Positions 11,457 to 23,646 of a DNA stretch of 64,000 nucleotides are shown in pieces. Origin of the DNA: Sepiola atlantica (Eukaryota; Mollusca; Cephalopoda; Sepiida; Sepiolidae); assembly GCA_963556195.1 (NCBI GenBank), contig OY744533.1, positions 52,509,808-52,573,807 on the forward strand. The letters are read 5' to 3'. The notes beneath the pieces are model-generated. The model saw nothing but the letters and a program-made list of their open reading frames with translations. It was not told the origin of the DNA and searched no databases. The position numbers and the translations under genes are program-made. Within the stretch, counting starts at the first letter, position 1, and every line of letters begins with the position of its first letter.

Positions 11457-11990
11457 AGTGTCTGGCACAGTGTTCGTACCAGTCGAGGTTACGCCATCGT
11501 CAATCTGTCCGACCCTGGTGCTACCAGATCAGGCTGTCTGAAGATATCGACTTCCTGACCCAAACTGCATCAAACATTGATGTTTTTTTGCTTTTTCTTC
11601 TTTGCAAAACTCAATCATGTTCTGCAAAGCCAAAAACAAAAAAACAAAAATTTCTCCACCCCCTTTTCCCCTCCTTCCTATCTCACCCAAAACTTTTACA
11701 AAAATGACCGGATTCAGCATAACATAACTCGAAAAAGGTTTATATGTTGTAAAAATCAAGAACTAACCAATCAGTCTGAGTGTGTCTTTCGTTCAGTCCT
11801 AGGGGGTCTACCCTCCAAGGATGTGCAACATATCTGAGAAGGGGTTAGTTTATTGCTAATCGCTTTACCGGGGAATCTTTTCCAGGTCAGAGTGCACTTA
11901 ACCCAGTGCGCTGGTATTTTCAAAACTTCACTTGACCTTGTATCTAACCCTAGCATGTAGAGGAAGTAAATAAACATATATCTGTTACAA
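11457..11990 (+). repeat. dispersed retroposon, older copy
   Basis: It starts 'gttcgtaccagtcgagg' and contains 'ctaccagatcaggctg', which the younger copies at 15997 and 56286 share. A weak 'aaaaaggtttatatg' version of their 3' hairpin follows near 11735. A further 250 bp resembles 28.0-28.2 kb. It sits exactly where the sister introns have (TA)n. Confidence 0.5.
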
Positions 11991-12118
11991 GTGCGGCCTA
12001 AGAAGACCAACTGTGCTTACTCCGTTTATTTACCAATTAATCTTGATATTAATTCCCCTGACTACATCTATTTATGTTCAGCTGTAGTTCATCTCCTTTT
12101 CTTCTCCTTTATATAAGA

Positions 12119-12780
12119 ATAGTATGGCTACTCGGCGTTGTCCGCAGGGCATAAATAACAAAATAGAAAAGCTTTAAAAAGTGTGTGAACAATCTTTCTC
12201 TCTGCCTCTCCCTTTCTGTAAATTGGTTCAATATAATATAAAGAAAGAAAGAAAAAAAGGAAAATAAAGAAAATGAAGCTGTTTATGAAATAGCTACCAG
12301 TAATAATTAAAAAAGGGAGTTGTTTTAAAATTCTCATGTAGTAATTTGATACGGGATGATCCCATGGGAACGAATTTGACAGTATTCTTTTTTTACCATA
12401 ACCAGGTTGGGGGTCACACTAAATCCGATGATGTCAGGTTTGTAAATGTATCTTATGTAGTCTCCGACATTTACATATACACAACTTTTCTTTAGATTAT
12501 ACTAGAAGGACTACCCGCGTTGCTGGGGCCATAAACACAAAATAGAAGAGGTTAAAAAGTGTGTGCAATATCTTTATATTAAAACTTCTATGTTTCTTAC
12601 CTCTCTCTATCTTCCCCTCTTTCCCTATTCCTCATTTTTCCACATCCCTCTCCCCACCATTTTTTCACCTCCACCAAGCTCATTCCTCTCTATTGAAAGT
12701 AATAATAATGCATATCATTCATTTCTCTTTTATATAATAAATAACATTGGATATGGCTGAAAAATCAACCGCCCCCTGAA
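12119..12780 (-). mobile_element. two Helitron-type 3' ends and AT-rich bodies
   Basis: Two related minus-strand ends are visible: one with GGACAACGCCGAGTAGCC ending CTAT near 12119 (decayed), one with CAGCAACGCGGGTAG ending CTAG at 12502-12505. Both are preceded by 'aaaaagtgtgtg' and a pyrimidine-rich tract on the other strand, as at 59.24 kb. They look like two nested non-autonomous copies. Confidence 0.5.
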
Positions 12781-13439
12781 AACCCTGGTTTACTTGACTC
12801 CCAAATAATGAATAATTTTTTTTTAAATCTTAGATATTATTAATCCAGAGCAACGCCGATCAAGAATCTTCAAACTTTGTTGGTGTTTGTTTTGTAGTTT
12901 TTAAACAAAATTTAACTGGACACACATACGTACAGACACCTGCCTTTGATATAATAGATTACATTTTCAAATGTCACACCGAATGTCGATGGGAAAATCG
13001 CGTAAATGTCAACTCGCTTGACTAAGTTTGTTCGCCTTGACCACGAAATGAGTAGATATATTACAATAAATTTGTTTATAATCTGTCTGAAGCAATGCTG
13101 CAAAAGAATATATCATCATTGTGGGTGTGTTTTATGTAATTGCTGACTTATATGAGGATACACACGCACAATATGACAACTGCCCATTATATAATTTATG
13201 TAAGATTACATAAATGTTATTTTGTCTTAAAATGAAAACATCATAAACATCACACGAGTAAAATATATTCCTTATAGTTTTACTATTTGAAATTTTTAAA
13301 TGATAAATTTATTTATATATATTTGCATATAATATCTAATATATCTACGGTAAAAATGTTTGCATATGAGGAAATATAATTAAAAAGTTAACACTCTTAT
13401 TTTATTTACTTACAGTTAAATAAATTGTATCGTTTTAAA

Positions 13440-14535
13440 TTTGTATAATATTTAACTTTGCTCATTTATAAAATTAGAAAATAATATTTAACTTTGCTCA
13501 TTTGTGAATATATTTATATATATTTCAATTCATAAATATTTAACTTTGCTCATTTATAAAATTATATTTAACTTTTCTCATTTGTGAATATATTTATATA
13601 TATTTAAATTTATAAATATTCAACATTGCTCATTTATAAAATTATATTTAACTTTGCTCATTTATGAATATATTTATATATATTTCAATTCATAAATATT
13701 TAACATTGCTCATTTATAAAATTATATTTAACTTTTCTCATTTATAAATATATTTATATATCTATTTCAAATTATAAATATTTAACTTTGCCTATTTATG
13801 AATATATTTAAATATATTCTAATTCATAAATATTTAACTTTGCACATTTATAAAATTATATTTAACTTTTCTCATTTATAAATATATTTATATATCTATT
13901 TCAAATTATAAATATTTAACTTTGCCTATTTATGAATATATTTATATATATTTCAATTCATAAATATTCAACATTGCTCATTTATAAAATTATATTTAAC
14001 TTTGCTCATTTATGAATATATTTATATATATTTCAATTCATAAATATTTAACATTGCTCATTTATAAAATTATATTTAACTTTGCTCATTTATAAATATA
14101 TTTAGATATCTATTTCAAATTATAAATATTTAACTTTGCCTATTTATGAATATATTTATATATATTTCAATTCATAAATATTTAACATTGCTCATTTATA
14201 AAATTATATTTAACTTTGCTCATTTATGAATATATTTATATATATTTCAATTAATAAATATTTAACATTGCTCATTTATAAAATTATATTTAACTTTGCT
14301 CATTTATAAATATATTTATATATCTATTTCAAATTATAAATATTTAACTTTGCCTATTTATGAATATATTTATATATATTTCAATTCATAAATATTTAAC
14401 ATTGCTCATTTATAAAATTATATTTAACTTTTCTCATTTATAAATATATTTATATAACTATTTCAAATTATAAATATTTAACTTTGCCTATTTATAAAAT
14501 TATAAAATAATATTTTACTTTTGCTCATTTATAAA
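13440..14535. repeat. AT-rich satellite with higher-order structure
   Basis: Units of 80, 82 and 52 bp, all built from 'atttaactttgctcattta' and 'gaatatatttatatatattt', follow each other. The variant TCAAATTATAAATATT occurs at 13767, 13901, 14115, 14329 and 14463, giving spacings of 134, 214, 214 and 134 bp (52+82, and 52+82+80). No coding frame is present. Part of its left flank recurs near 25.92 kb. Confidence 0.85.
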
Positions 14536-15620
14536 AAATGTAAATTTATGTTCTGACGAAATACTATTAAATTAAAATATTTATTTAATAAAGTTTAATA
14601 ATGTAGATAATTATTGGTTTCTTCCATTAATCAGATGAAAAACTTAATATTTTGATGAAATGCTATTATATACAATGGTTTATTTTTAAAAATTATTTTA
14701 TAAAAATTTTAATTATTGAAAAAACTACGTCATATTAAACATATGAAATAATTTGATAAAGAAAAAATACAATACTTAAAAATTAATTCAATTTTATTAA
14801 AAGGCTAAATTTTATTAATTTATACATTAATTACATAAACAAATATCTTAAAATAAATTAAATTTAAAATGAACATATTGAAAAAACGTGAATTAAGTAA
14901 ATAACAGTAGCGATTCATATTTTTAAAGTATTGTTTTTTTTTAAGTCAAATTTTAGTGTATACTCCATATCCCAATAAGTTGGATAATATAAAATCTACA
15001 TTTATACACCTGCGTCAATACTTAATTTTTGATGTCAAATGTCAAAAGTAGAAGCGAATTAGTCTGCAAGGTTGGACAGCAACAACATAAGAGATGATTA
15101 AATGCAGGAACCATAAAGGGTCATTTTTTAAAATAAAAAATACACAGTATTAATAGATGAAACTTTTCAAAATAAATGAAAATTGAACATATTAAAAAGT
15201 TATACCCTATGAAACGTAAATTAAATAAATGCCAACATTGCTCTATATTTTAAACGCATTGTTGTTTAACAATATTTCTAATTTTAGTCACATACATATA
15301 TATTCTTATCTTAATATTGTATATCCTTAAAAAATGAGAACGTTTGTAATTGCCGTACGTTTATAAAATGTACAATTATATCACAAACATATGGTGATAA
15401 GATTTTAAATTAATGTCTTAATCAATAATAATTCAACCTTAAATAAGCATTACATGTGTATGTGTGAATGTATTCAGTAACGTCTCATTTTATGTTGTAA
15501 AGTAGGGCAAACAAGAAAAATAGAGATAACAGATCCAAATGGAATAGTGATAATGGAAATGTAAAAACTACGCATTTGAAAATAACATTCTGACGCATTT
15601 TTTATTAACATAGTTCACTC
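14536..15620. other. AT-rich intron sequence, no gene seen
   Basis: Very AT-rich with no open frame of interest. Short segments ('gaacatattgaaaaa', 'aaaacgtgaattaa') recur within it, suggesting old duplicated intron modules. Confidence 0.4.
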
Positions 15621-15689
15621 CAAACAAGGCAGGCCACCACTGTAGACGTAAAGGGCTACTGAAAAAAAGGGTGAAGGTTTGGGGGGGGG

Positions 15690-15815
15690 GGTCAACCTAA
15701 ATTGGGAGCTGCGCAGAGAGATATCTGTTTACATTAGTTTTAAATTAATGCATGTCAGTACCGTCAGGAAAACAGGGAGCATGGAGGGAGTTCCAGAATC
15801 CAGCAGCTCGGGGAA
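15690..15815 (-). pseudogene. CR1/Jockey-type LINE RT C-terminal fragment
   Basis: The minus strand reads PRAAGFWNSLHAPCF and then FKTNVNRYLSAQLP with one stop between. The FWNSLP...FK.NVN pattern is the usual tail of CR1/Jockey-type reverse transcriptases. The same family is seen at 46.9-47.4 kb. Confidence 0.6.
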
Positions 15816-15996
15816 ATTACATTACTTTTAGTTAGTGTAAAATTACATTACTTTTCTTAAAGGTATAACGTTAAATCATCTAACATTAGAAAATAGTAAT
15901 GTATAGTTGGTTGATTAATTATTTGATATGGATTTCATGTTAAAGTCTTGTTTGGTTTTGGCACTTTTAATACTTGAAGACAATACTTATTGTGAG

Positions 15997-16421
15997 CTGG
16001 TGATACCAGATCAGGCTGCCCTGTGGCTCCCTGAGACGAAATTCACCTACATTGACTTTTTTTTTTTCTTGTAAAACTTAATTATGTTCTACAAAACCAA
16101 AAACAACAGCCCCTCTCCCTTTCTCCCTCCCCTTTTTTATTTTTATTTTTCCTACCCTACTCCCGGTCCTGGATATGACCTTAAACTACATCCGATGGTG
16201 AGATCCGGCTTACGGACTTTGGGGAATGTGGAGCCTCCTCTTAATTACCATTGCTCCCAGGTCCACCCTGACCCGGAGTGGTAGTACCTGTTAGGGTCCC
16301 AACTATGGGTTAAATAGAAACAGATATTAAAAGGGGAAAGAAACAAAAAAGAGAAGAAAACAAGACCAGATTCGGCATTAAATAACCCAAAAAGGGTTGA
16401 TATGCCGTAAAACAAAACTAC
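15997..16421 (+). mobile_element. SINE-like retroposon copy A
   Basis: The 425-bp element is flanked by an 11-bp direct repeat CTTATTGTGAG (15986-15996 and 16422-16432), a clear target-site duplication. It starts AGCTGGTGATACCAGATCAG and ends with a hairpin-capable AACCCAAAAAGGGTT inside CGGCAT...ATGCCG, then 'aaaacaaaactacc'. Copy B at 56286 is almost identical. No coding frame or clear A/B box is seen, so a 5'-truncated SINE or non-autonomous LINE derivative is possible. Confidence 0.8.
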
Positions 16422-16622
16422 CTTATTGTGAGTCATTCATTATAAGTGATCTATTGAACACAAAAACGTAATTTTACACATTGGGGAAATTGTGAAGTTT
16501 GTATATTTGCTAATAGTATTACTTCCTAAAGTAATACACTCGTTAGCCATACGTCACTCATCGCTCATATCAATCTAACAGAAACATTCAAGTGTATAAT
16601 TGTAAAGTAATCAGTCATATAC

Positions 16623-16730
16623 CTTTGTCACAACTCTTTCCTGTATGACCTGGTGTACAAACACATCTGAATGTTTTCTGCAATCGAATGCAAGTTCCTC
16701 CATTATCACAAGGATTAGGAGTGCAATCAC
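16623..16730 (-). CDS. EGF-like exon M13
   Basis: The domain opens [13 protein letters not shown], continues IRLQKTFRCVC and closes TPGHTGKSCDKG. It is the last PGH-type module and close to the consensus of the whole set. The acceptor is TTTTACAG and the donor GTATATGA. The intron upstream carries an (AT)n tract of more than 80 bp starting about 175 bp away, where a ~700-bp repeat is inserted. Confidence 0.88.
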
Positions 16731-16902
16731 CTGTAAAATGAAACACAGCTGAATGATTAATATCATTTAAAATAAATATTTAGAAAAAAACGACAAACGA
16801 ATCTTCACTGTAAACACATGCAGATTAATAGTACGCAAGCATGCAACTATATTTTCATCAGTATCTTCTTTTTTGTTTAAATGTTTCTAACTTTTTTCTG
16901 GA

Positions 16903-16904
<2 letters not shown>

Positions 16905-16987
<83 letters not shown>
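16905..16987. repeat. (AT)n microsatellite
   Basis: About 82 bp of AT in the intron upstream of M13. Confidence 0.95.
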
Positions 16988-16989
<2 letters not shown>

Positions 16990-16990
<1 letters not shown>

Positions 16991-17414
16991 TAGGTGGCGT
17001 TCTCAGCTCGCTATCGTTTCGTAAAATGTTCAAATACTGGAAACATAAAACTTGAAATAATACACATTTGATTCAAACACATAACCAAACATTTCGCATT
17101 TAGTAATCGATAAACATTAACGTTTTGATAATTTTGATACAAATTAATTTCCCCTTTTTAAATAAGACCGTGATGAAATCAATAGAAAGAATAATTCAAT
17201 TCGCTTGAGCGATGGTGTGTATGTGTGTGTATTTGTCGGGCTCTTTTTAAACTCACAATTTAGTTGTTAAAAATCAAGTCAATCGTAATAAAGACCGGAA
17301 AAGAACATTTAAACAGAAATGCGAAACGTTTTGTCTATGTGATCAACACAATGATTGAATATTTAAAACGACAATACAATACGACGTCGTTAACAGAAGA
17401 AAGGAATGGAGGAG

Positions 17415-17491
<77 letters not shown>

Positions 17492-17675
17492 ACGAGTGAG
17501 CAAGACAACCAGCTAACCAGTCAGAAAACTACCCACCCTTTACTATTTTCGCTCATGCCTGCTGATAAGAATTCTAGCGAGCGATGTCTTTTTCTATTGA
17601 AGAAATATTTTTAGTAAGTTATTCATATTGTAAATAAAATAACTTTAATTAATTACTATTAATATCGACGAAACT

Positions 17676-17690
<15 letters not shown>
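16990..17690 (+). mobile_element. ~700-bp repeat, copy 1, between two (TA)n tracts
   Basis: It runs from CTAGGTGGCG to 'cgacgaaactacggc' and is repeated on the other strand at 47985-48636. Shared parts include 'cgttttgtctatg', 'ggaaaagaacatttaaa' and the 'agcgagcgatg' segment. Both copies are bounded by (TA)n. No long coding frame or TIR is obvious, so the class is unknown. Confidence 0.6.
17415..17491. repeat. (GA)n microsatellite
   Basis: GA run with a GATA interruption, inside the ~700-bp repeat. The matching place in copy 2 has only a short CT run. Confidence 0.9.

Positions 17691-17719
<29 letters not shown>
17681..17719. repeat. (AT)n microsatellite
   Basis: About 38 bp of AT at the right end of the ~700-bp repeat. 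Confidence 0.9.
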
Positions 17720-17724
<5 letters not shown>

Positions 17725-18397
17725 GGCCATTAGAATTACAAATGTATAACACCAAACATTGATTTATTGTGAACTGTTTAAAAATAGTTATGCAAATTAG
17801 GGATTCAAATAATTGTTTTTAGATCATTGGTTTGTACGATATATAGAGCATTTAAAAATGCTATGTTGTATTATTGATTTTAATAACAGTGACCAGTTTT
17901 CATAGAAAAAAGGAGTGATAAATAAACTAAACTTCGCATTCATTCATTTAGATATAGATTATTACAAAAATGAGGATTACTGTCTCAGATGTAATAATGA
18001 TGATGGTAAATTGAAATTTTAAAACTACGCACTCGAAAATAAAATTCTGACACAAATAATTTTAGAATGAAAGAATTCATCCAAAAATGCAGAACGGAAA
18101 TATAACGGAATTTTCTGATGGTAAACAAACAATTCGGTTAGAGATAAATCGGGAAAAATGCACTTTCAGTTATATCTAAATGAATAAATGCTATATATTT
18201 TCTCATTTATCACTACTATGTTACAATCAAAACAGCTTACTCTAATTTAAATAATTAGTACACTATATCATTTTGAGATGCTCTATTTATAGTCACGCAA
18301 AATTTCAAATACAATCGTTTGTTTACCTAATTAGCATAATCATATTTTTAAACGGCTCAAAATAAATAATTGTTTGCTGTTGTTCGATTTGTTTATA

Positions 18398-18778
18398 CAG
18401 GGTGGGCAAAAATAAGGGTCCTATTTTTAAAAATTCATAACTTTTTTATTTATTGATTTTTTTTTTTTTTTTTAGAATAAGTAAAGGACCGTTTCCGAAG
18501 CAAGCATGAGCCGTATTAGCCCTAAGGAACGTACCCTCATTTAGAAAACATTATTTTTGCTTAAAAAACTCAAAACAGTGTAAACAACAATACTTTAGTT
18601 TTTGTAAGTTTTAAGAAGTGTTTTTCGGCTAAAATTTGTTTTGTTTATTTCAAAAAATCTCGGAAGGGTCAGTCTACACACACATAAAGTTTGGTGAGTT
18701 TAACTTTTATTTTGTGGAAGTTATTCAAATTCAAGTTATTCAAATTTAAAGATAGGACCCTTATTTTGGCCCACCCTG
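18398..18778. mobile_element. TIR element (MITE), copy 2
   Basis: Same TIRs and interior as 9987-10371, with TA on both sides. Differences are mostly in an internal T run plus a handful of substitutions, so the two copies are young. Confidence 0.85.
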
Positions 18779-19781
18779 TATATATATGAAATAGTTTTGT
18801 CGGTATTACCAGTAATTAATTAAAGTGATGATGACAAAAAATGACAAAAAATCGAAACCATGTCCATTACATTTCAAAGAAGGTTTGTACGATATATAGA
18901 AGGGCAATGATTTCTTTTCGCTCCACAACAATCGACAAGGAAAACAAGTTTTTTTTAACTTACTTAATTATTTTTATACCTCAATTAGCGCAGTTTTTTT
19001 TTTAAATAAAGAACGAAAACTTTTCTCAATCTTATTTTCTGACGTTGGAGTCTTTCCTTTCGAGGATTTGGCACACATTGGGTGTTTAAAATCAAGTACG
19101 GTTTTGTGAATGTTGTAATCAAACCTTTTCCGAGCAAAACAGCTGTCTTCTTTTAGAAAATCTAACATTGCCATTTGTAGTAATGGTTATGTAGTATCCG
19201 ACATGAGTCCAAGTTCTCGTTGTCAGTGTTGTGTACAAGATACGTGCTGCTTATGTTGTGTCTGAATATCTCCGAGGTCTCGTCGCCAGTATTATGACCT
19301 TGAAGAGCGGATATAAATAAGATAATACGGTGGTATATTTACAAGAGTATGTATTCACAGAAGTACAGAATAGTATGTTACAGCAAGATTGTTCCGAAAC
19401 TGCTTCAAGATTTCGTCGTAAGCTTCTAAATACATGATGTCTAGAAAAGTCCATATACTCACTAAATAGGGTAATTCAGCATCACACCGTCACAGAATCA
19501 ATTTCTGAATTTGTTAAAGATAATCTCACACACTTTTGCAACATCGCTGTGTTTGCTTACATTGTGCTGTTCATCGCTATTTCCTGTTATTAACGTTTTT
19601 CTTATGCTTTGCAGTGTGATTGTCGATAACAGCTTTTCATATGAATGAATCAATCAATTAAATTAACAAAAATAACAAAGTGCAGCAAGCCATGTTAAAA
19701 CACATAATGATTATTACCTCCCTTTATTCTGCACACCAATAAACATTGAATATTATAATTATAAAATAGTTATCAATATAC

Positions 19782-19889
19782 CTTCGTCACAACTCTTTCC
19801 TGTGTGTCCTGGTGTACAAACACATCTAAATGTTTTTGGCAATTGAATGCAGGTTCCACCATTATCACAAGGAGTAGGTCTGCAGTCAC
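19782..19889 (-). CDS. EGF-like exon M12
   Basis: The domain opens [13 protein letters not shown], continues IQLPKTFRCVC and closes TPGHTGKSCDEG. O-fucose and EOGT consensus sites are both kept. It is nearest to M13 (same TPGHTGKSC). The acceptor is TTTTACAG and the donor GTATATTG. A (TA)n tract starts about 133 bp upstream in transcript terms, followed by a LINE fragment. Confidence 0.88.
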
Positions 19890-20017
19890 CTGTAAAATCA
19901 AACACCAGTCAATGATTAAAATCATTTAAAGGAAATATTTAAACAAACTTTACTGGAAGGTCATTTATCTATTTATCAGTTCTTTGTTTTCGAAAATCAA
20001 AACATCTATTTAGTTGA

Positions 20018-20021
<4 letters not shown>

Positions 20022-20084
<63 letters not shown>

Positions 20085-20127
20085 TATGACAAAATGCAAC
20101 ATGATAAAAATGAGCACGCTGACACCT

Positions 20128-20160
<33 letters not shown>
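20022..20160. repeat. (TA)n and (CAT)n microsatellites
   Basis: TA runs to about 20084, then after 45 bp a CAT run at 20129-20160. Confidence 0.9.
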
Positions 20161-20285
20161 TAGTCGTGGTAGTGTCACGGGTCTTCCTGATTATCTCACG
20201 CTATTTCGTTCTATCCCTCCATCATACAAGGTATGTCTTCATAGGTGAGAATCAGCAAGCCCTGGGGTTGACTGGACAAGATGAA

Positions 20286-20730
20286 AGCAATCTGAAAGCA
20301 ATCTGAAAGCAATCTGAAAGTTAAATCTTCCTACCAAGATAAAACGTGACTTTTTTGAAGCCATTATCATATCAGTTCTTGCATATAGAAGTAGCACCTG
20401 GACCTTTACCAAAAGATGGAGAAGAAAATTGACGCAGTCTACACAAAAATGCAAAGAGCTGCTGTTAAATCTCATGAGAGAGCAACTCAACAGACACCTT
20501 CCTCGGATCTCAGTCCCAACAGAGAGAGAAAAACAAATTTTCTGGTCATTGCTAAAGGGATAGGATATAATCGTCAGGGATATTCTTTTGTAAATGCCAA
20601 AACAGGGATATGTAGAGACCGCACAGAACTTAAGTCAAACAACTAGCAGGGGATTCACAATGCACCCATGAATACCTACTTGATGCGATAGAGGATATAG
20701 CGAGATGCTGCGAGAAAGTTAAGAATATAA
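20286..20730 (+). pseudogene. LINE reverse-transcriptase C-terminal fragment
   Basis: The frame reads KRDFFEAIIISVLAYRSSTW and then TKRWRRKL, with a shift to MEKKIDAVYTKMQRAAV. I know this KRDFF.A...SVLLYG..TWTLTKR.EKKLD pattern from LINE proteins that are very common in octopus. Further on, FSGHC and LLDAIEDIARCCEKVKN keep the order of the same C-terminus, with several stops. It is a dead fragment. Confidence 0.65.
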
Positions 20731-20739
20731 GTAACACTA

Positions 20740-22400
20740 CCACGATGATGATAACAATATCTGATATAACTTTTCTTGAAGAAAAGTTTATGAATCATTC
20801 ATAATGTTGGCTTAGAATATTCAGGGGTTATCTGTATTGGACCACATACAAATTCTCCCCTCTGAATAATTACTTGGCAAAGAGAAAGTTCACTCTTTCG
20901 GAAAGATAATTAAATCCAACCACATGAGGAGGATTTAGAAACCGGATTCCAAGACCTTCACCGCTACAAACACGTATAAACTGATACTTTTAGACTATGT
21001 AAAGCTTAAAATTATCAAATTTCGAAGATGTTATTGTTATTATTTAATATATAAGGTTAAGACGATATTTCCCCTGTAGGTTCTTGAAGAATAGGAAAAT
21101 AACCACATGCACCACAGGCTATTAAACTCGCCACTACATTACGCTTATTTAGTAAATGCGCTATTAATTTTCTCCAGCTAACACTAAATGTTACTTTTGG
21201 CCCACCATCTTCGACTCTCCTCAAAACATACTCCATATAGGTGGTAAAAAACACTTTCTCTCCTAACACTTTAGTACTGACATTCCCTCGATCGACAACG
21301 GGGAGTAATAAACAATGTCAACTTTTCAAAAAAATGTCCATTGATATTTCCTATTTGTCTGCTATTAATTTACTACGTAATAATACAAAACATTACGCAC
21401 ACATGTGATTGGCACTCCCGTTTATTCCGCTGACTTTCAAGAATATCAGATTACGTTATTTTTACCCATTACGTATACATTTATACTCATTCCGGTTTTT
21501 AGAGAATGCAATTAACGAACGTCTTTCATACTTCAACATGGCGGCTACTATTTCTTCAGCGATTCGACTTCTGAATTAAGTCTATATACGCCAAGATACT
21601 CGACAAAACTATCAAGTTGACATTTCCTGAATCCTACACCTTTCACACGCATAATATCCAAAAATCCGAGAAAAAACCTCGACCTCTTCGTATAGAAATG
21701 ACACAAAATGCATGACTAGTGAACCCTACATTTGGTCGCTTTCTGGCGGATCGTAACATAATAAGGATGACAGCTTACAGGCTTCGTTTAAATTATCTAT
21801 TTTTCAACAGATTTTATACTCACTTCCGTAGCCCAGTTGTGACGAACAAGACATTTAGCGTTCGATCTCAGCTGACTCGCGCAACTTTTTTATTCTTGTT
21901 AAACTTTCGCCAATACAGACTAGGGGAAAGGAATACTATGGGCCGTTTTTTCAAATCAATGTAATACGTAGTATTTTATCTATTGTGAATATAATCATTA
22001 CTATTCGATCGCACATGGTTTATTAGTGCTCTGCATGCCACCATAATTATATTTGTGTGATTCAGTAGTGCTCATCTTTCTATTTTCTTTCCTCACAAAA
22101 ACAAAGGGAATTTCTATAAAAAGATAACGGGAGGTATTGGCTTTAATAAGGCTCTATATGTCTCTTTAACTTTTAAAGTGCCTATTATCATAGACAGAGC
22201 AGGTGTTTAATGAAAAAGAACAAATCTGAGGAAATACCGGTATCATGGGATATCCAGAAAGACTCTTATAACCGCGTTCGTCTCCTTCCTTCCTTCCTTA
22301 ATTCCTTTCGTCTTCCTTACGTAATTTCAAACCGAACATTACAATTGTCCGATGTGACCTATTTGCGTTCTGTCGGATGTTGACAAATTTTGTTTCATTC
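20740..22400. other. intron sequence, no gene seen
   Basis: Mixed-composition sequence without recognisable domain, TIR or tandem repeat. The longest frames (about 70 to 80 codons) look random. A short CCTT run lies near 22285. Confidence 0.4.
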
Positions 22401-22410
22401 TTTTATATTT

Positions 22411-22444
22411 CTCCCGGAAAACGCCGGGCGACGGGTCAAGCTAG
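22411..22444 (+). mobile_element. Helitron-type 3' terminus
   Basis: CCCGGAAAACGCCGGG forms a stem-loop and CTAG follows at 22441-22444 after 10 bases. The next base is G, not T. Same family style as 44.48 kb. Confidence 0.5.
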
Positions 22445-23540
22445 GTAATAATAAAATCGGGTTACTATGATGTATTTGCTTTAAACTTAATTACTCATCG
22501 ATTTTAAAAACATTTCTTTTTAAATTTTTTTAATTTTAGCGTACGTAAATACGAAACGAACACTCCAAAATAATATCCAAAACTATTTAAAACAAAAAGG
22601 AATGACTACATTTTGTAGTCATAATTGAATGAACTCAAGTCATTATAATCAGTTGCTTCAATTTATTATTTCATCAAAATGAGATAAATTTGACAATTAA
22701 AGAGTGTTTCTGCTCTTAGCGGATCATTTGAAAGTTTGGGCCACTTCCATTGTCTTCCCCAGAAAATTGTACATATAAATACACTTTAACTTTTCATGTA
22801 TAGTCTCTAACCTTACTTTTCTATTAGGAACACACACATACATTGACATTTATATGTATAGATTACATTTTAGTTGCCAATTAATATATTTAATCTACTC
22901 ATATGAGATACATATTAATATGACTGTGTAGCGTAATGGCAAACATATAACTTCATCAGTAAAGCATATACATCTAATCTAATTAGAAATAAACTCACCC
23001 GGATATACAAAATAAACCAACCAAACAAAAGAGTGTATATCTATCTCTTATGACAAAAACCACCTAAGAATAAAATGCGCACTATAACGCTTTTGCCTAT
23101 TCTTAAAATAGTTCAAGGTTAGCTTCAGTGTGATGTCACTCTTTCTCTCTGCTGCATCGAATAAACCTTTTTAACTTTATATATTTGAAGGTTTAATTTA
23201 ATCGAATTACGACTGTAGATCAAAATTCCAGTTCCAGTTATGAATTAGTCTTTTAAGCGAGAAAAATAGAAATACAGACGAAATCAGATATCCGGTCTGA
23301 ACAGAAGGACAGTGAAACAAATTGGATGACAAGGAGTTGAGGAGATATTCACACAGAGAGGGGAACAGAAACAGAGTGACAATTTGTGTTAATAAAAAAG
23401 TTTACTTCTATTATTTTATATTCAACAAAAAAAAGTTGGGGCTATGATTTATAAAATGTCAAAATTTGATGTTAAGAAATAGAAATACAAAAGAAATCAG
23501 ACACCCGGTTTAATCATAAAGAGGATCAAATACATTTCAA
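22445..23540. other. intron sequence, no gene seen
   Basis: AT-rich with no supported feature. The stretch near 23.16-23.28 kb ('cattgaagg'/'tttaatcgaattacgactg') is repeated at 24.34 and 34.26 kb, as old duplicated intron module. Confidence 0.4.
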
Positions 23541-23556
23541 GTAGTCATTAATATAC

Positions 23557-23646
23557 CTACATCACAAGTCTTTCATTTATGGCCTGATTTACAAATACAT
23601 CTGAATGTTTTCTTAAATGTAATGCATGTTCCTCTATTATAACAAG
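23557..23646 (-). pseudogene. EGF exon remnant with stop codon, 5' half replaced
   Basis: The region reads RGTCITFKKTFRCICKSGH, then a TGA stop, then KTCDVG and a GTAG donor. The first cysteines and the acceptor are missing. Upstream the sequence switches to a block ('tctgcgtgctgtcac') that is repeated at 33.65 kb. The TFKKTFRCIC core is almost M9, so this is a decayed relative of M9. The stop and the missing acceptor both argue against use as an exon. Confidence 0.75.

Noticed and set aside
13440..14535. CRISPR-like direct repeats in the AT-rich array
   Set aside because: Repeats are contiguous variants of 52 to 82 bp with no unique spacers, in animal DNA without cas genes.
16084..16436. 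Short frames in the retroposon copies at 16 kb and 56 kb
   Set aside because: The same sequence recurs as a SINE-like element; the frames are incidental.
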